The position numbers were made by a program, and so were the translations under genes. Of a stretch of DNA of 44,530 nt, positions 9,142-15,768 are shown in pieces. The stretch's first letter is position 1. Each line of letters starts with the position of its first letter. The DNA lies in contig JBAYRO010000021.1 of the NCBI GenBank assembly GCA_041676645.1, positions 1 through 44,530 on the forward strand, given 5' to 3'. The DNA is from JAMLIN01 sp041676645 (GTDB taxonomy: Bacteria > Pseudomonadota > Gammaproteobacteria > Burkholderiales > Burkholderiaceae_E). The notes below the pieces were generated by a model that did no database searches, was not told the origin of the DNA, and worked only from the letters and a program-made list of their open reading frames with translations.

Positions 9142-9452
9142 GGCCGGCGCTCCGCGGCGGCGTCCGGGCGGCTGGCGGGGATGTTGCCGTGTGCGATGTA
9201 GCCGGCGAACGCCACCGTCGCGAGGAATCCCACCAGCGCGACCCCGAGGGCGATGTCGACGAAGGCGACCGAATCCGCCACCAGCGCCGCCAGGCCCGCC
9301 GCGGCCACGCCGAGCAGGCTGAGCATGTCCAGGGCGATGACGCGGTCGGCGGCCGCGGGCCCCCGCACGATGCGCAGGCCCGCGGCGATCGCGGCAGCCA
9401 CCAGGAGCACGGCCGATGTCGCGAGCACGATGTCGAAGATCGCTTCATTCAT
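9138..9452 (-). CDS. mrpF: Mrp Na+/H+ antiporter subunit F
   Basis: A 104-residue protein with three hydrophobic helices and the MnhF motif GLRIVRGPAAADRVIALDML, followed by SVAFVDIALGVALVGFLATVAF. The hydrophilic C-terminus is short. It starts at ATG 9452 with a GGAG-like ribosome site about 11 bases upstream. Every other junction in this mrp operon is a direct stop/start overlap, but here the upstream neighbour mrpE lies 817 bases away because a decayed TnpB-type element sits between them. Translation of mrpF is therefore presumably independent of mrpE, and its transcription must cross the remnant unless a promoter lies inside it. Confidence 0.94.
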   Translation of the reverse strand: MNEAIFDIVLATSAVLLVAAAIAAGLRIVRGPAAADRVIALDMLSLLGVAAAGLAALVADSVAFVDIALGVALVGFLATVAFAGYIAHGNIPASRPDAAAERRP

Positions 9453-9465
9453 CAGAGGCTCCGAG

Positions 9466-9500
9466 AAACCCCGGCGTTCAGGCCGGGGAGGAAAGGAGCA
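9466..9500 (+). repeat. RE-like hairpin of a second TnpB-type element (remnant)
   Basis: Right after the mrpF start region lies a GC hairpin, CCCCGGC / GCCGGGG with a 6-base loop, followed by GAGGAAAGG. Hairpins of this form are typical of the right ends of TnpB-only IS200/IS605 elements and resemble the hairpin at the true right end near 10248-10264 (CGTCC-TTCA-GGGCG). It lies to the left of the tnpB start in the same orientation, which suggests the leftover end of an older insertion at the same place. The assignment rests on shape and orientation only. Confidence 0.4.
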
Positions 9501-10273
9501 CAGCCAACAGGCTGAACTGTTTGTTTGTACAGTATTTCGCTTCGATTCGCTGTACGATGTAAATCATGGACATCAAGCGCGCCTACCGTTTTCGGTTCTA
9601 TCCAACGCCCGAGCAGAAGACGGTCCTTGCTCGTACGTGTGTCGACCGTCACCGTGTCGAAAGACGCGGCAGGCCGGTACTTCGTCTCGATGCTGTGCGA
9701 CGACGCGGTTTCTCCGAAGGCGCCTGTTGTGGGCCGGGTCGGTATCGATCTGGGCCTGACGCACTTTGCCATCCTGTCGAGCGGCGAGAAGGTCGCTGCG
9801 CCGAATACGTTCCGCAAAAACGAGGCGAAGCTCGCCAAACTGCAACGGAGGCTCGCAAGAAAACAGAGAGGATCGGCTCGCCGCGCCAAGGCGAGATTGA
9901 AGGTCGCACGCATGCATGCCAGGACGGCAGACGCCCGCAGGGACTTCCTGCACAAGCTCTCAAGCCGGTTGATCAACGAAAACCAAGTGATCGCCGTCGA
10001 GAGTCTTGCCGTGAGCAACATGCAGAAGAACCGCTGCCTGTCCAAATCGATCGCCGACGCCAGTTGGTCGGAGTTCGTCAGGCAGCTCGAGTACAAGGCG
10101 CACTGGTACGGGCGCACGCTGATCGGCATCGAGCGCTGGTATCCGTCCACCAAGCGATGCAGCGACTGCGGGCACACGGTCGCCAGGATGGTATTGAGCA
10201 TTCGCGAGTGGGCGTGCCCGCAGTGCGGCACGAGCCACGATCGCGACCGTCCTTCAGGGCGGGGAGCAGTCAA
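9501..10273 (+). mobile_element. Decayed IS200/IS605-family (IS1341-like) TnpB element between mrpE and mrpF
   Basis: This stretch, opposite in strand to the mrp genes, holds a broken tnpB and little else. The left part has an inverted repeat GTACAG / CTGTAC (about 9528-9555) just before the tnpB start, as expected for a left-end hairpin. The right end shows a small hairpin (CGTCC-TTCA-GGGCG) and ends in TCAA at 10270-10273, the same tetranucleotide that forms the right cleavage site in IS608. No tnpA is present. At ~0.8 kb it is about half the usual length for a TnpB-only element, the loss being internal deletions. Exact ends are uncertain because this family makes no target duplication. Confidence 0.7.
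9566..10260 (+). pseudogene. tnpB: tnpB (IS605 OrfB) pseudogene, internally deleted and frameshifted
   Basis: The first 24 codons from ATG 9566 encode a perfect TnpB start (MDIKRAYRFRFYPTPEQ). Near 9635 the reading switches frame and jumps to STVTVSKDAAGRYFVSML, so roughly 110 codons of the N-terminal region are missing. The rest of the RuvC core is intact: GIDLGLTHFAIL with the first Asp, VIAVESLAVSNM with the Glu, the zinc ribbon CSDCGH...CPQCGT, and the last Asp in HDRD. Directly after HDRD the sequence runs into the right-end hairpin, so the usual C-terminal tail is gone too. TnpB proteins are RNA-guided nucleases ancestral to Cas12; this copy cannot make an intact one. Confidence 0.85.
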
Positions 10274-10599
10274 TCCATGGCCTCCATGACCCGGCGCTCG
10301 AAGCCGGACTTGATCTGTTCGACGACATCGTCGGACAGGTTCATCACATGCACGTAGAGCCGGCGTCGATCCTCCGAGACATGCAGGCTGGTGGTTCCCG
10401 GCGTCAGGGTGATCAGGTTGGCGAGCATCGCGATTCCCATGTCGCTGCGCACGTCCAGGGGCACGGCAACGATGCCGCTGTGATCGATGCGATCCGGATT
10501 CATCACCGCGGCAAGCACATCGCGCACCGAGAAGACGAGCTCCCGGAAGAACAGGGCGCCCAGCACTGCCCAGGCAAGAACTCGACGCAGCGGCTTCAT
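10270..10599 (-). CDS. mrpE: Mrp Na+/H+ antiporter subunit E, short form
   Basis: A 109-residue MnhE protein; most family members have ~160 residues. The conserved C-terminal domain is complete: GIVAVPLDVRSDMGIAMLANLITLTPGTTSLHVSEDRRRLYVHVM. The N-terminus begins directly with a single helix (RRVLAWAVLGALFFRELVFSV), so the first two membrane helices seen in longer MrpE proteins are absent. ATG 10599 overlaps the mrpD stop (ATGA), so the short start is natural rather than an annotation artefact. The TGA stop (10272-10270) coincides with the TCAA end of the TnpB element, so the last codon and stop may be supplied by the insertion. Confidence 0.9.
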   Translation of the reverse strand: MKPLRRVLAWAVLGALFFRELVFSVRDVLAAVMNPDRIDHSGIVAVPLDVRSDMGIAMLANLITLTPGTTSLHVSEDRRRLYVHVMNLSDDVVEQIKSGFERRVMEAMD

Positions 10600-12134
10600 G
10601 GCAGATCTCCGGCGGACGCGACCGGCCTGTCGCCGAGCACCGCGCGCGCATAGGCTTCGCCGCCCAGCAGTTGCTCTGCCGCGCGCAGCGAGAAGTCGAC
10701 GAAGGGTTCGGCGTACAGTCCGATGCTCAGGGTCAGCGCCGCCAGCGCCATGATCGGCGCCAGCATGGCCAGGCGCATGCGGGGATTGGCGCGCCATTGG
10801 CGGGCGGCTTCCTCGGAGCGCGGGCCCGCCGGCTTCCAGAACGCCTCGTTCCAGATCTTGAGCATCGAATACAGGGTGAGCAGGCCCACCCCCAGCGCGA
10901 CCGCGGCGAGCACCACATGGCCGGCCTCGAGGCTGGATCGCACCACGATGAACTTCGCCCAGAAGCCCGACAGGGGCGGCAGTCCCGCCAGCGACAGCGC
11001 GGGGATCACGAACATCAGGGCGAGCAGGGGAGCGCTGCGATGCAGGCCGCCGATGCTGCCGAGGTGATAGGAGCCTCCCGCCCGCCGGGCGGCGCCCGCG
11101 ATCAGGAAGAGGTTCGCCTTGACGATGATGTGGTGCAGTACGTACAGGACGGATCCGGCCAGCGCCAGGGGCGTGGCGACCGCCAGCCCGACCAGCATGT
11201 AGCCGATCTGGCTGACGATGTGGAAGGACAGGATCCGGCGCATGTCGAACTGCGCCGCCGCGCCCAGCACGCCGGTGATCATCGTCAGGCCGGCGATCCA
11301 GCCGATCAGCGGGCCGATGTAGTCCAGGACCCCGCCGAAGGGCAGCGTGAACACACGCAGGATCGCGTAGACACCGACCTTGGTCAGCAGCGCGGCGAAG
11401 ATCGCCACGATCGGGGCGCTCGCCGTGTGGTATGCGGCCGGCAGCCAGAAGAACAGGGGGAACACCGCCGCCTTCGCGCCAAAGCACAGCAGGAACAGCA
11501 CCGCAAGGGTCTTCACCAGTCCCCGGTTCTCGACCCCGGGGATGGTGTCGGCCAGATCGGCCATGTTCAGTGTGCCGGTCAGCCCGTAGAGGAAGCCGAC
11601 GCCGAGCAGGAACAGGGTCGTGACCAGGAGATTCAGGATGACGTACTTCACGCCCGCGTCCAGCTGCTCCCGCGTTCCGCCCTGGATCAGGAGTCCGAAC
11701 GAGGAGATCAGCATGATCTCGAACCAGACGTAGAGGTTGAAGATGTCGCCCGTGAGGAAGGCGCCCGTCACGCCCAGCAGCAGGCCGTGATAGAGCGGAT
11801 GGAACCAGGCATGCTCGCGCTCGCGTGCGCCATCGACGAGCGCGTAGATCGCCACCGCGACGGCCATCAGCCCGGTGATCACGACCATGGCCGCGGCCAG
11901 CAGGTCGGCGACGAAGCTGATCCCGAAGGGCGCCCGCCAGTCACCGAACTGGGTGGCCAGCACCTTGCCGCCGTGGACCTCGGCGAGCAGCAGCAGGCTC
12001 GAGCCCAGCAGGGCCACGCTGCCCGCCACGCTCAGCAGTCGCTGCGCGCCGGGTCGGCGCTGCAGCATGGCGCACAGCGCCATGGTCGCAAGCGGAATGC
12101 AGACCGGCAGCGCCAGGATCCAGGCCTGCGTCAT
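10596..12134 (-). CDS. mrpD: Mrp Na+/H+ antiporter subunit D
   Basis: A 512-residue proton-translocating subunit related to NuoM/NuoN, with about 14 helices. Typical landmarks: WFEIMLISSFGLLIQGG (with the conserved membrane Glu), LFLLCFGAKAAVFPLFFWLPAAYHTASAPIVAIFAALLTKVGVYAILR (the Lys residues and HTAS loop of the proton_antipo_M domain), and GLPPLSGFWAKF. The ATG overlaps the mrpC stop. Together with MrpA it forms the ion-moving antiporter modules of the complex. Confidence 0.97.
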   Translation of the reverse strand: MTQAWILALPVCIPLATMALCAMLQRRPGAQRLLSVAGSVALLGSSLLLLAEVHGGKVLATQFGDWRAPFGISFVADLLAAAMVVITGLMAVAVAIYALVDGAREREHAWFHPLYHGLLLGVTGAFLTGDIFNLYVWFEIMLISSFGLLIQGGTREQLDAGVKYVILNLLVTTLFLLGVGFLYGLTGTLNMADLADTIPGVENRGLVKTLAVLFLLCFGAKAAVFPLFFWLPAAYHTASAPIVAIFAALLTKVGVYAILRVFTLPFGGVLDYIGPLIGWIAGLTMITGVLGAAAQFDMRRILSFHIVSQIGYMLVGLAVATPLALAGSVLYVLHHIIVKANLFLIAGAARRAGGSYHLGSIGGLHRSAPLLALMFVIPALSLAGLPPLSGFWAKFIVVRSSLEAGHVVLAAVALGVGLLTLYSMLKIWNEAFWKPAGPRSEEAARQWRANPRMRLAMLAPIMALAALTLSIGLYAEPFVDFSLRAAEQLLGGEAYARAVLGDRPVASAGDLP

Positions 12135-12523
12135 TCCGGCGCCCCGGAGTCGGGCGGCGCGTCGGCCTGGGCGGGCGTGCGCGGCTCGGCTTCGCGCATC
12201 GCATCCGGATCGGCGGTGCCCAGTGCGGCGCCTGCCCGCTCGAACAGCACTACCGTGAAGGCCACGAGGGAGAAGGAGATGACGATGGCCGTGAGGATCA
12301 GTGCCTGCGGCAGGGGATTGGCGCCCGCCGCGAGCACGAGCTCACCGTCCGGAACCAGCGGCGGCACGGGGGACGTGAGCCGGCCGCTGATGAAGATCGC
12401 GAGGTTGACCGAGTTGCCGAGCAAGAGCAGGCCCAGGACCATGCGCAGGAGATGGCGCGACATCAGCAGGTACAGCGCCGCGGCCAGCATGGTGCCGAAG
12501 GCAATCGCATAGAGTGCCTCCAT
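12131..12523 (-). CDS. mrpC: Mrp Na+/H+ antiporter subunit C
   Basis: A 130-residue NuoK-like subunit. Three helices are visible: AIAFGTMLAAALYLLMS, MVLGLLLLGNSVNLAIFISG, and ALILTAIVISFSLVAFTVVLFE, the last containing the conserved DPLPQALILTAIVI-type motif (here NPLPQALILTAIVI). The last ~30 residues form an acidic, Pro/Ala-rich tail. ATG 12523 shares a base with the mrpB stop (TGATG). Confidence 0.96.
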   Translation of the reverse strand: MEALYAIAFGTMLAAALYLLMSRHLLRMVLGLLLLGNSVNLAIFISGRLTSPVPPLVPDGELVLAAGANPLPQALILTAIVISFSLVAFTVVLFERAGAALGTADPDAMREAEPRTPAQADAPPDSGAPE

Positions 12524-12933
12524 CAGATGCCTTCCTCGGCGAGATAGAAGCTCACGAACGCACAGACCGAGCCGAGTACCGCCAGGTAGACCCCGACGTC
12601 GAAGGCCAGCGCGGTGCCCAGGGCGAATCCGCTGTCCCAGATCTGCCACTGGTGCGTCAGGAACGGTGTCCCGGACACGAGCCCCGGTATTCCGGAGAGC
12701 AGGGCGAGCAGCAGGCCGCAGCCGGCGATTGCCGCGGGCGGCCAGCGCAGCGCGGCGAGGAGCCGGGCGCGACCGCGCGGCAGGCCGTAGACGGTGAAGC
12801 CGGCGGCCCCGATCAGTCCTCCGACGAAACCGCCGCCGGGTTCGTTGTGACCGCGCCAGAGCAGGTAGAGCGAGAAGGCGAGGGCCATCGGCAGCACGAC
12901 GCGACCGGCGACCCGCAGGATCAGGTTGTTCAT
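12523..12933 (-). CDS. mrpB: Mrp Na+/H+ antiporter subunit B
   Basis: A 136-residue MnhB protein with four helices. The family motif GHNEPGGGFVGGLIGAAGF is present near residue 30, and a TPFLTHQWQIWDSGFALGTALAFDVGVYLAVLG segment closes the protein. ATG 12933 overlaps the mrpA stop (ATGA). The presence of a separate MrpB beside a MrpA that carries its own C-terminal domain marks this as a group 1, seven-gene operon. Confidence 0.96.
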   Translation of the reverse strand: MNNLILRVAGRVVLPMALAFSLYLLWRGHNEPGGGFVGGLIGAAGFTVYGLPRGRARLLAALRWPPAAIAGCGLLLALLSGIPGLVSGTPFLTHQWQIWDSGFALGTALAFDVGVYLAVLGSVCAFVSFYLAEEGI

Positions 12934-15257
12934 GGGCGCTCCGGTGCGATGGAAGCAGGCCGCGGTTGTCGCCGCCGGGCCGCGGTACCGGCGAGGACCG
13001 CGGCCGAGGCGATCGCGGCCAGGGTCAGCACGGTGATCTCGCCCAGGGTGTCGAGCGCCCGGAAGTCGACGATGATCACGTTGACGAGGTTGCGACCGTG
13101 CGCTTCGGGAACGCTGGCGCTCGCGAAGAAGTCCGACAGGCGCGAATCGAACGGCGTTTCGAGAACCGCGAACAGGATGAGGCTGGCAAGCAGGCCGAAG
13201 CCCGCGGCGACGATGGCATCCATGCGTCGTTGCGGGATCGTCCGGGCATCGTAGCCAGCGTGCGCCATGCGTCCCGCGATCGCGAGCAGGACGACGATGG
13301 CGACCGCTTCCACCGAGAACTGGGTGAAGGCGAGGTCCGGCGCCCCGTTGAAGAGAAAGGTCAGGGCCACGCCGAAGCCCACCGTTCCCGCGGCGACGAT
13401 GCCGGCGATGAAGTTGCGGGCTCGCAGCACGGTGAGCGTTCCGAGGAGAAGCAGGGCCGGCAGCAGGCCGTGCAGGCTCCAGGCACCGTCGAAGGACGGA
13501 CTGGCCGATGCCCCGGTGCGAAGCAGCACGAACGACAGGGAAGCGCCCATCACGGCCAGGATGATGAAGATGTAGCGTCGCAGGCTGCCGTTCTGGATGA
13601 GCGCGGTCTGCCATGCCGCGATCCGCTGCAGGGCGGTGAGGCAACGGTCGTACAGCGCGTCCGGCCCGTGCTCGTCGATGATCTCGCGGGCTACCAGGAC
13701 GCGGTGCATCCGGTCCCAGCAAGCGTAGATCACGAGTCCCAGCGCGAGGGTCAGGCCGCTGAGCGCCAGCATGGGAGTCCAGCCGTGCCAGACCGCGAGC
13801 TGTACCGGGGCCGGCAGTCCGGTCACCGCGAGCGCCGCGGCGCCGATGAATTCCCCGACCAGCGAAGGCGCCAGGCCGAGCAGCAGGCCCAGCACGGCCA
13901 GCAGCGCCGGGCCAGCCCACATCGCGATGCCCGGTTCATGCGGTGGCTGCGGCGTGGCCACCTCGGGGCCGAAGAAGATCCGGAAGGTGACGACGCCGGC
14001 CACCGCGACCATGACGGCGTTCGAGAGCAGGGCGATGGCCACGGGCACCCATGAGGCGCCGTCGGCCAGGTTCACTTCGTAGACCAGCTCCTTGGCGATG
14101 AAGCCCATGAAGGGCGGTAGCCCGGCCATGGAGAGTCCGGCCAGGATCGCGATCCCCGCCGTCAGCGGCATGTGCCTGGCGAGTCCACGAAGCAGGGTGG
14201 TGTCGCGAGTCCCGGCGGCGTGGTCGATGATGCCGGCGACCATGAACAGGCATGCCTTGTACAGGGCGTGGACCAGCAGGAAGACCGCCATGGCGGTCCC
14301 GGCCAGGGGATGTGGCAGGCCCAGCAGCATGACGAGCGTGCCGAGCGAGACGACCGTGGAATACGCCAGCACGCGCTTGAGGTCGGTCTGGCGCAGCGCG
14401 AGGATGGCGGCGGTCGTCATCGTCGCCAGGCCGACGCACAGCAGCAGCCAGGTCCAGAGCGGGTGTTCGCCATAGACGGGGTTCAGCCGCGCGAGCAGGT
14501 ACACGCCGAGCTTCACCATGGTGGCGGAATGCAGGTAGGCCGAAACGGGCGTCGGCGCGACCATGGCGTTGGGAAGCCAGGCATGCAGCGGTACCTGCGC
14601 CGACTTGGCGAACGCCCCGATCGCGACCAGCGCGATGATCCACGCCGCATGGGGATGCGTTGCGAGTCCGGGCGCGTGCGCGATGATCTCCGAGATCCGC
14701 AGCGTGCCGGCGGCCTGCGCGAGGAGGATGATCCCGGCCAGCAGCGCCAGTCCGCCGCCCACGGTCACCAGCAGGCCTTGCTGGGCCGAGCGGCGCACCC
14801 CCGCGCCCTCCGGCCTGTAGCCGATCAGCAGGAAGGACGCGAGGCTGGTCGCCTCCCAGAACACCAGCATGACGATCAGGTCGTCGGCCAGCGTCGCGCC
14901 CAGCATGGCTCCCATGAACAGGGTCAGGCGGGCGAAGAACCGGTCGATGTCGGCATCGCCGCGCAGGTAGCTGCCCGCGTAGAGGAATATGAACGTGCCG
15001 ATGCCGGTGATCAGCAGTGCGAACAGCAGGGACAGGCCGTCGACGCGCAGGGCCAGCCCGATTCCGAGCGAGGGGATCCATGACCACGATTCGTCGATCG
15101 GTCCGGCCTCGAGCAGTGTCGGCACGAACGAGGCGAAGCCGATGAACAACCCCGCGGGGAGCACCCAGGCCACGCTGGCCAGCCGGGCGTCGAGGCGCAC
15201 CAGCCACCAGCAGACAGGGGCACCGGCAAGGGAGAGGAAAAGGAGGGCCAGCAGCAT
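12930..15257 (-). CDS. mrpA: Mrp Na+/H+ antiporter subunit A
   Basis: A ~775-residue NuoL-like subunit. The antiporter core has LRVDGLSLLFALLITGIGTFIFLYAGSYL, VFWEATSLASFLLIGY with the conserved Glu, AKSAQVPLHAWLPNAMVAPTPVSAYLHSATMVKLGVYLL, and GLPPFMGFIAKELVYE. The C-terminal ~180 residues hold the DUF4040-type/MrpB-like region (FNGAPDLAFTQFSVEAVAIVVLL). I prefer ATG 15257 (MLLALLFLSLAG) because it matches the usual short MrpA N-terminus; an in-frame TTG at 15275 is the alternative, but it overlaps a -24/-12 promoter-like element. First gene of the operon. Confidence 0.95.
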   Translation of the reverse strand: MLLALLFLSLAGAPVCWWLVRLDARLASVAWVLPAGLFIGFASFVPTLLEAGPIDESWSWIPSLGIGLALRVDGLSLLFALLITGIGTFIFLYAGSYLRGDADIDRFFARLTLFMGAMLGATLADDLIVMLVFWEATSLASFLLIGYRPEGAGVRRSAQQGLLVTVGGGLALLAGIILLAQAAGTLRISEIIAHAPGLATHPHAAWIIALVAIGAFAKSAQVPLHAWLPNAMVAPTPVSAYLHSATMVKLGVYLLARLNPVYGEHPLWTWLLLCVGLATMTTAAILALRQTDLKRVLAYSTVVSLGTLVMLLGLPHPLAGTAMAVFLLVHALYKACLFMVAGIIDHAAGTRDTTLLRGLARHMPLTAGIAILAGLSMAGLPPFMGFIAKELVYEVNLADGASWVPVAIALLSNAVMVAVAGVVTFRIFFGPEVATPQPPHEPGIAMWAGPALLAVLGLLLGLAPSLVGEFIGAAALAVTGLPAPVQLAVWHGWTPMLALSGLTLALGLVIYACWDRMHRVLVAREIIDEHGPDALYDRCLTALQRIAAWQTALIQNGSLRRYIFIILAVMGASLSFVLLRTGASASPSFDGAWSLHGLLPALLLLGTLTVLRARNFIAGIVAAGTVGFGVALTFLFNGAPDLAFTQFSVEAVAIVVLLAIAGRMAHAGYDARTIPQRRMDAIVAAGFGLLASLILFAVLETPFDSRLSDFFASASVPEAHGRNLVNVIIVDFRALDTLGEITVLTLAAIASAAVLAGTAARRRQPRPASIAPERP

Positions 15258-15270
15258 GGCGATGCCGGTT

Positions 15271-15286
15271 CGCAAACTGCGTGCCT
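15271..15286 (-). promoter_or_regulatory. Candidate sigma-54 (-24/-12) promoter of the mrp operon
   Basis: On the minus strand the sequence reads AGGCACGCAGTTTGCG, matching the consensus TGGCACG-N4-TTGCW at all positions except the first and last. The GG (-25/-24) and GC (-13/-12) dinucleotides are separated by exactly 10 bases, the invariant spacing. Transcription would begin near 15260, only about three bases before ATG 15257, so the message would be almost leaderless; this is the main reason for caution. An NtrC-type activator is encoded at the far end of the same gene cluster. Confidence 0.45.
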
Positions 15287-15337
15287 ACCCCGCGAACTCC
15301 GATGATGACTCGAAAGCTGGACGTTCCGGGCCGTTCC

Positions 15338-15389
15338 ATGTTCAGGAAGCTGAACGCCGAATGTTCACGATGTTCATGCTCGTGAACAT
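15338..15389. promoter_or_regulatory. ATGTTCA repeat cluster with palindrome, possible enhancer/operator upstream of mrpA
   Basis: ATGTTCA occurs at 15338, 15361 and 15370, and its complement TGAACAT at 15383. The pair ATGTTCAC (15361-15368) and GTGAACAT (15382-15389) forms a perfect 8-base inverted repeat with a 13-base spacer. The cluster sits 78-129 bases upstream of the start point predicted from the -24/-12 element, the distance usual for NtrC-family enhancer sites. It could instead serve the plus-strand gene at 15519 or another regulator. Confidence 0.45.
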
Positions 15390-15518
15390 TTCGTTGCGCC
15401 CGGCGAACCGATGTCGCCCGTGAACCGGGCCTGGCGCCCCGTCATGCGGCGTCCGCGCCGGGCTGGCAAGCGAATTGCAATCCATCGCGGCATGCCAAGC
15501 CTTGCGGAAACACGCCTG

Positions 15519-15713
15519 ATGACTGCGATTACCTATCCCTGCTTCATCGCTCGTCCCGACGGCAGGGGGAGGTGGTACTGGACCTACTATGTCCGGGAGG
15601 ACGAACCCGTTGCCTACAGCACGGCGAAGTACGCCGACCGGCGCGACTGCGAAGCCTCGGTCCGGCAGGTCCAGGACTCCCTGGAGCGCCCGGTCTTCTT
15701 CCTCAGCCTCTGA
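15519..15713 (+). CDS. Small YegP/DUF1508-like protein
   Basis: A 64-residue protein from ATG 15519. The core FIARPDGRGRWYWTYYVREDEPVAYSTAKYADRRDCEASVRQVQ follows the pattern of the YegP/DUF1508 fold: an aromatic-rich strand (WYW), a turn, a second strand ending in S, and a helix with Cys and V-x-x-V. Function of this family is unknown. Starts further upstream at 15492 or 15411 are possible but would add an Arg-rich stretch unlike the family. It stands between the divergent mrp operon and the MFS gene. Confidence 0.55.
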   Translation: MTAITYPCFIARPDGRGRWYWTYYVREDEPVAYSTAKYADRRDCEASVRQVQDSLERPVFFLSL

Positions 15714-15768
15714 AGCACATCGCCTGAAGTACATTCGGGATTCATCGGTCCGCAGCGGGTGAATCCTC

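Noticed and set aside
15276..15518. A further small gene between mrpA and the YegP-like gene
   Set aside because: Only short Arg-rich frames without a ribosome site; the region is better explained as regulatory.
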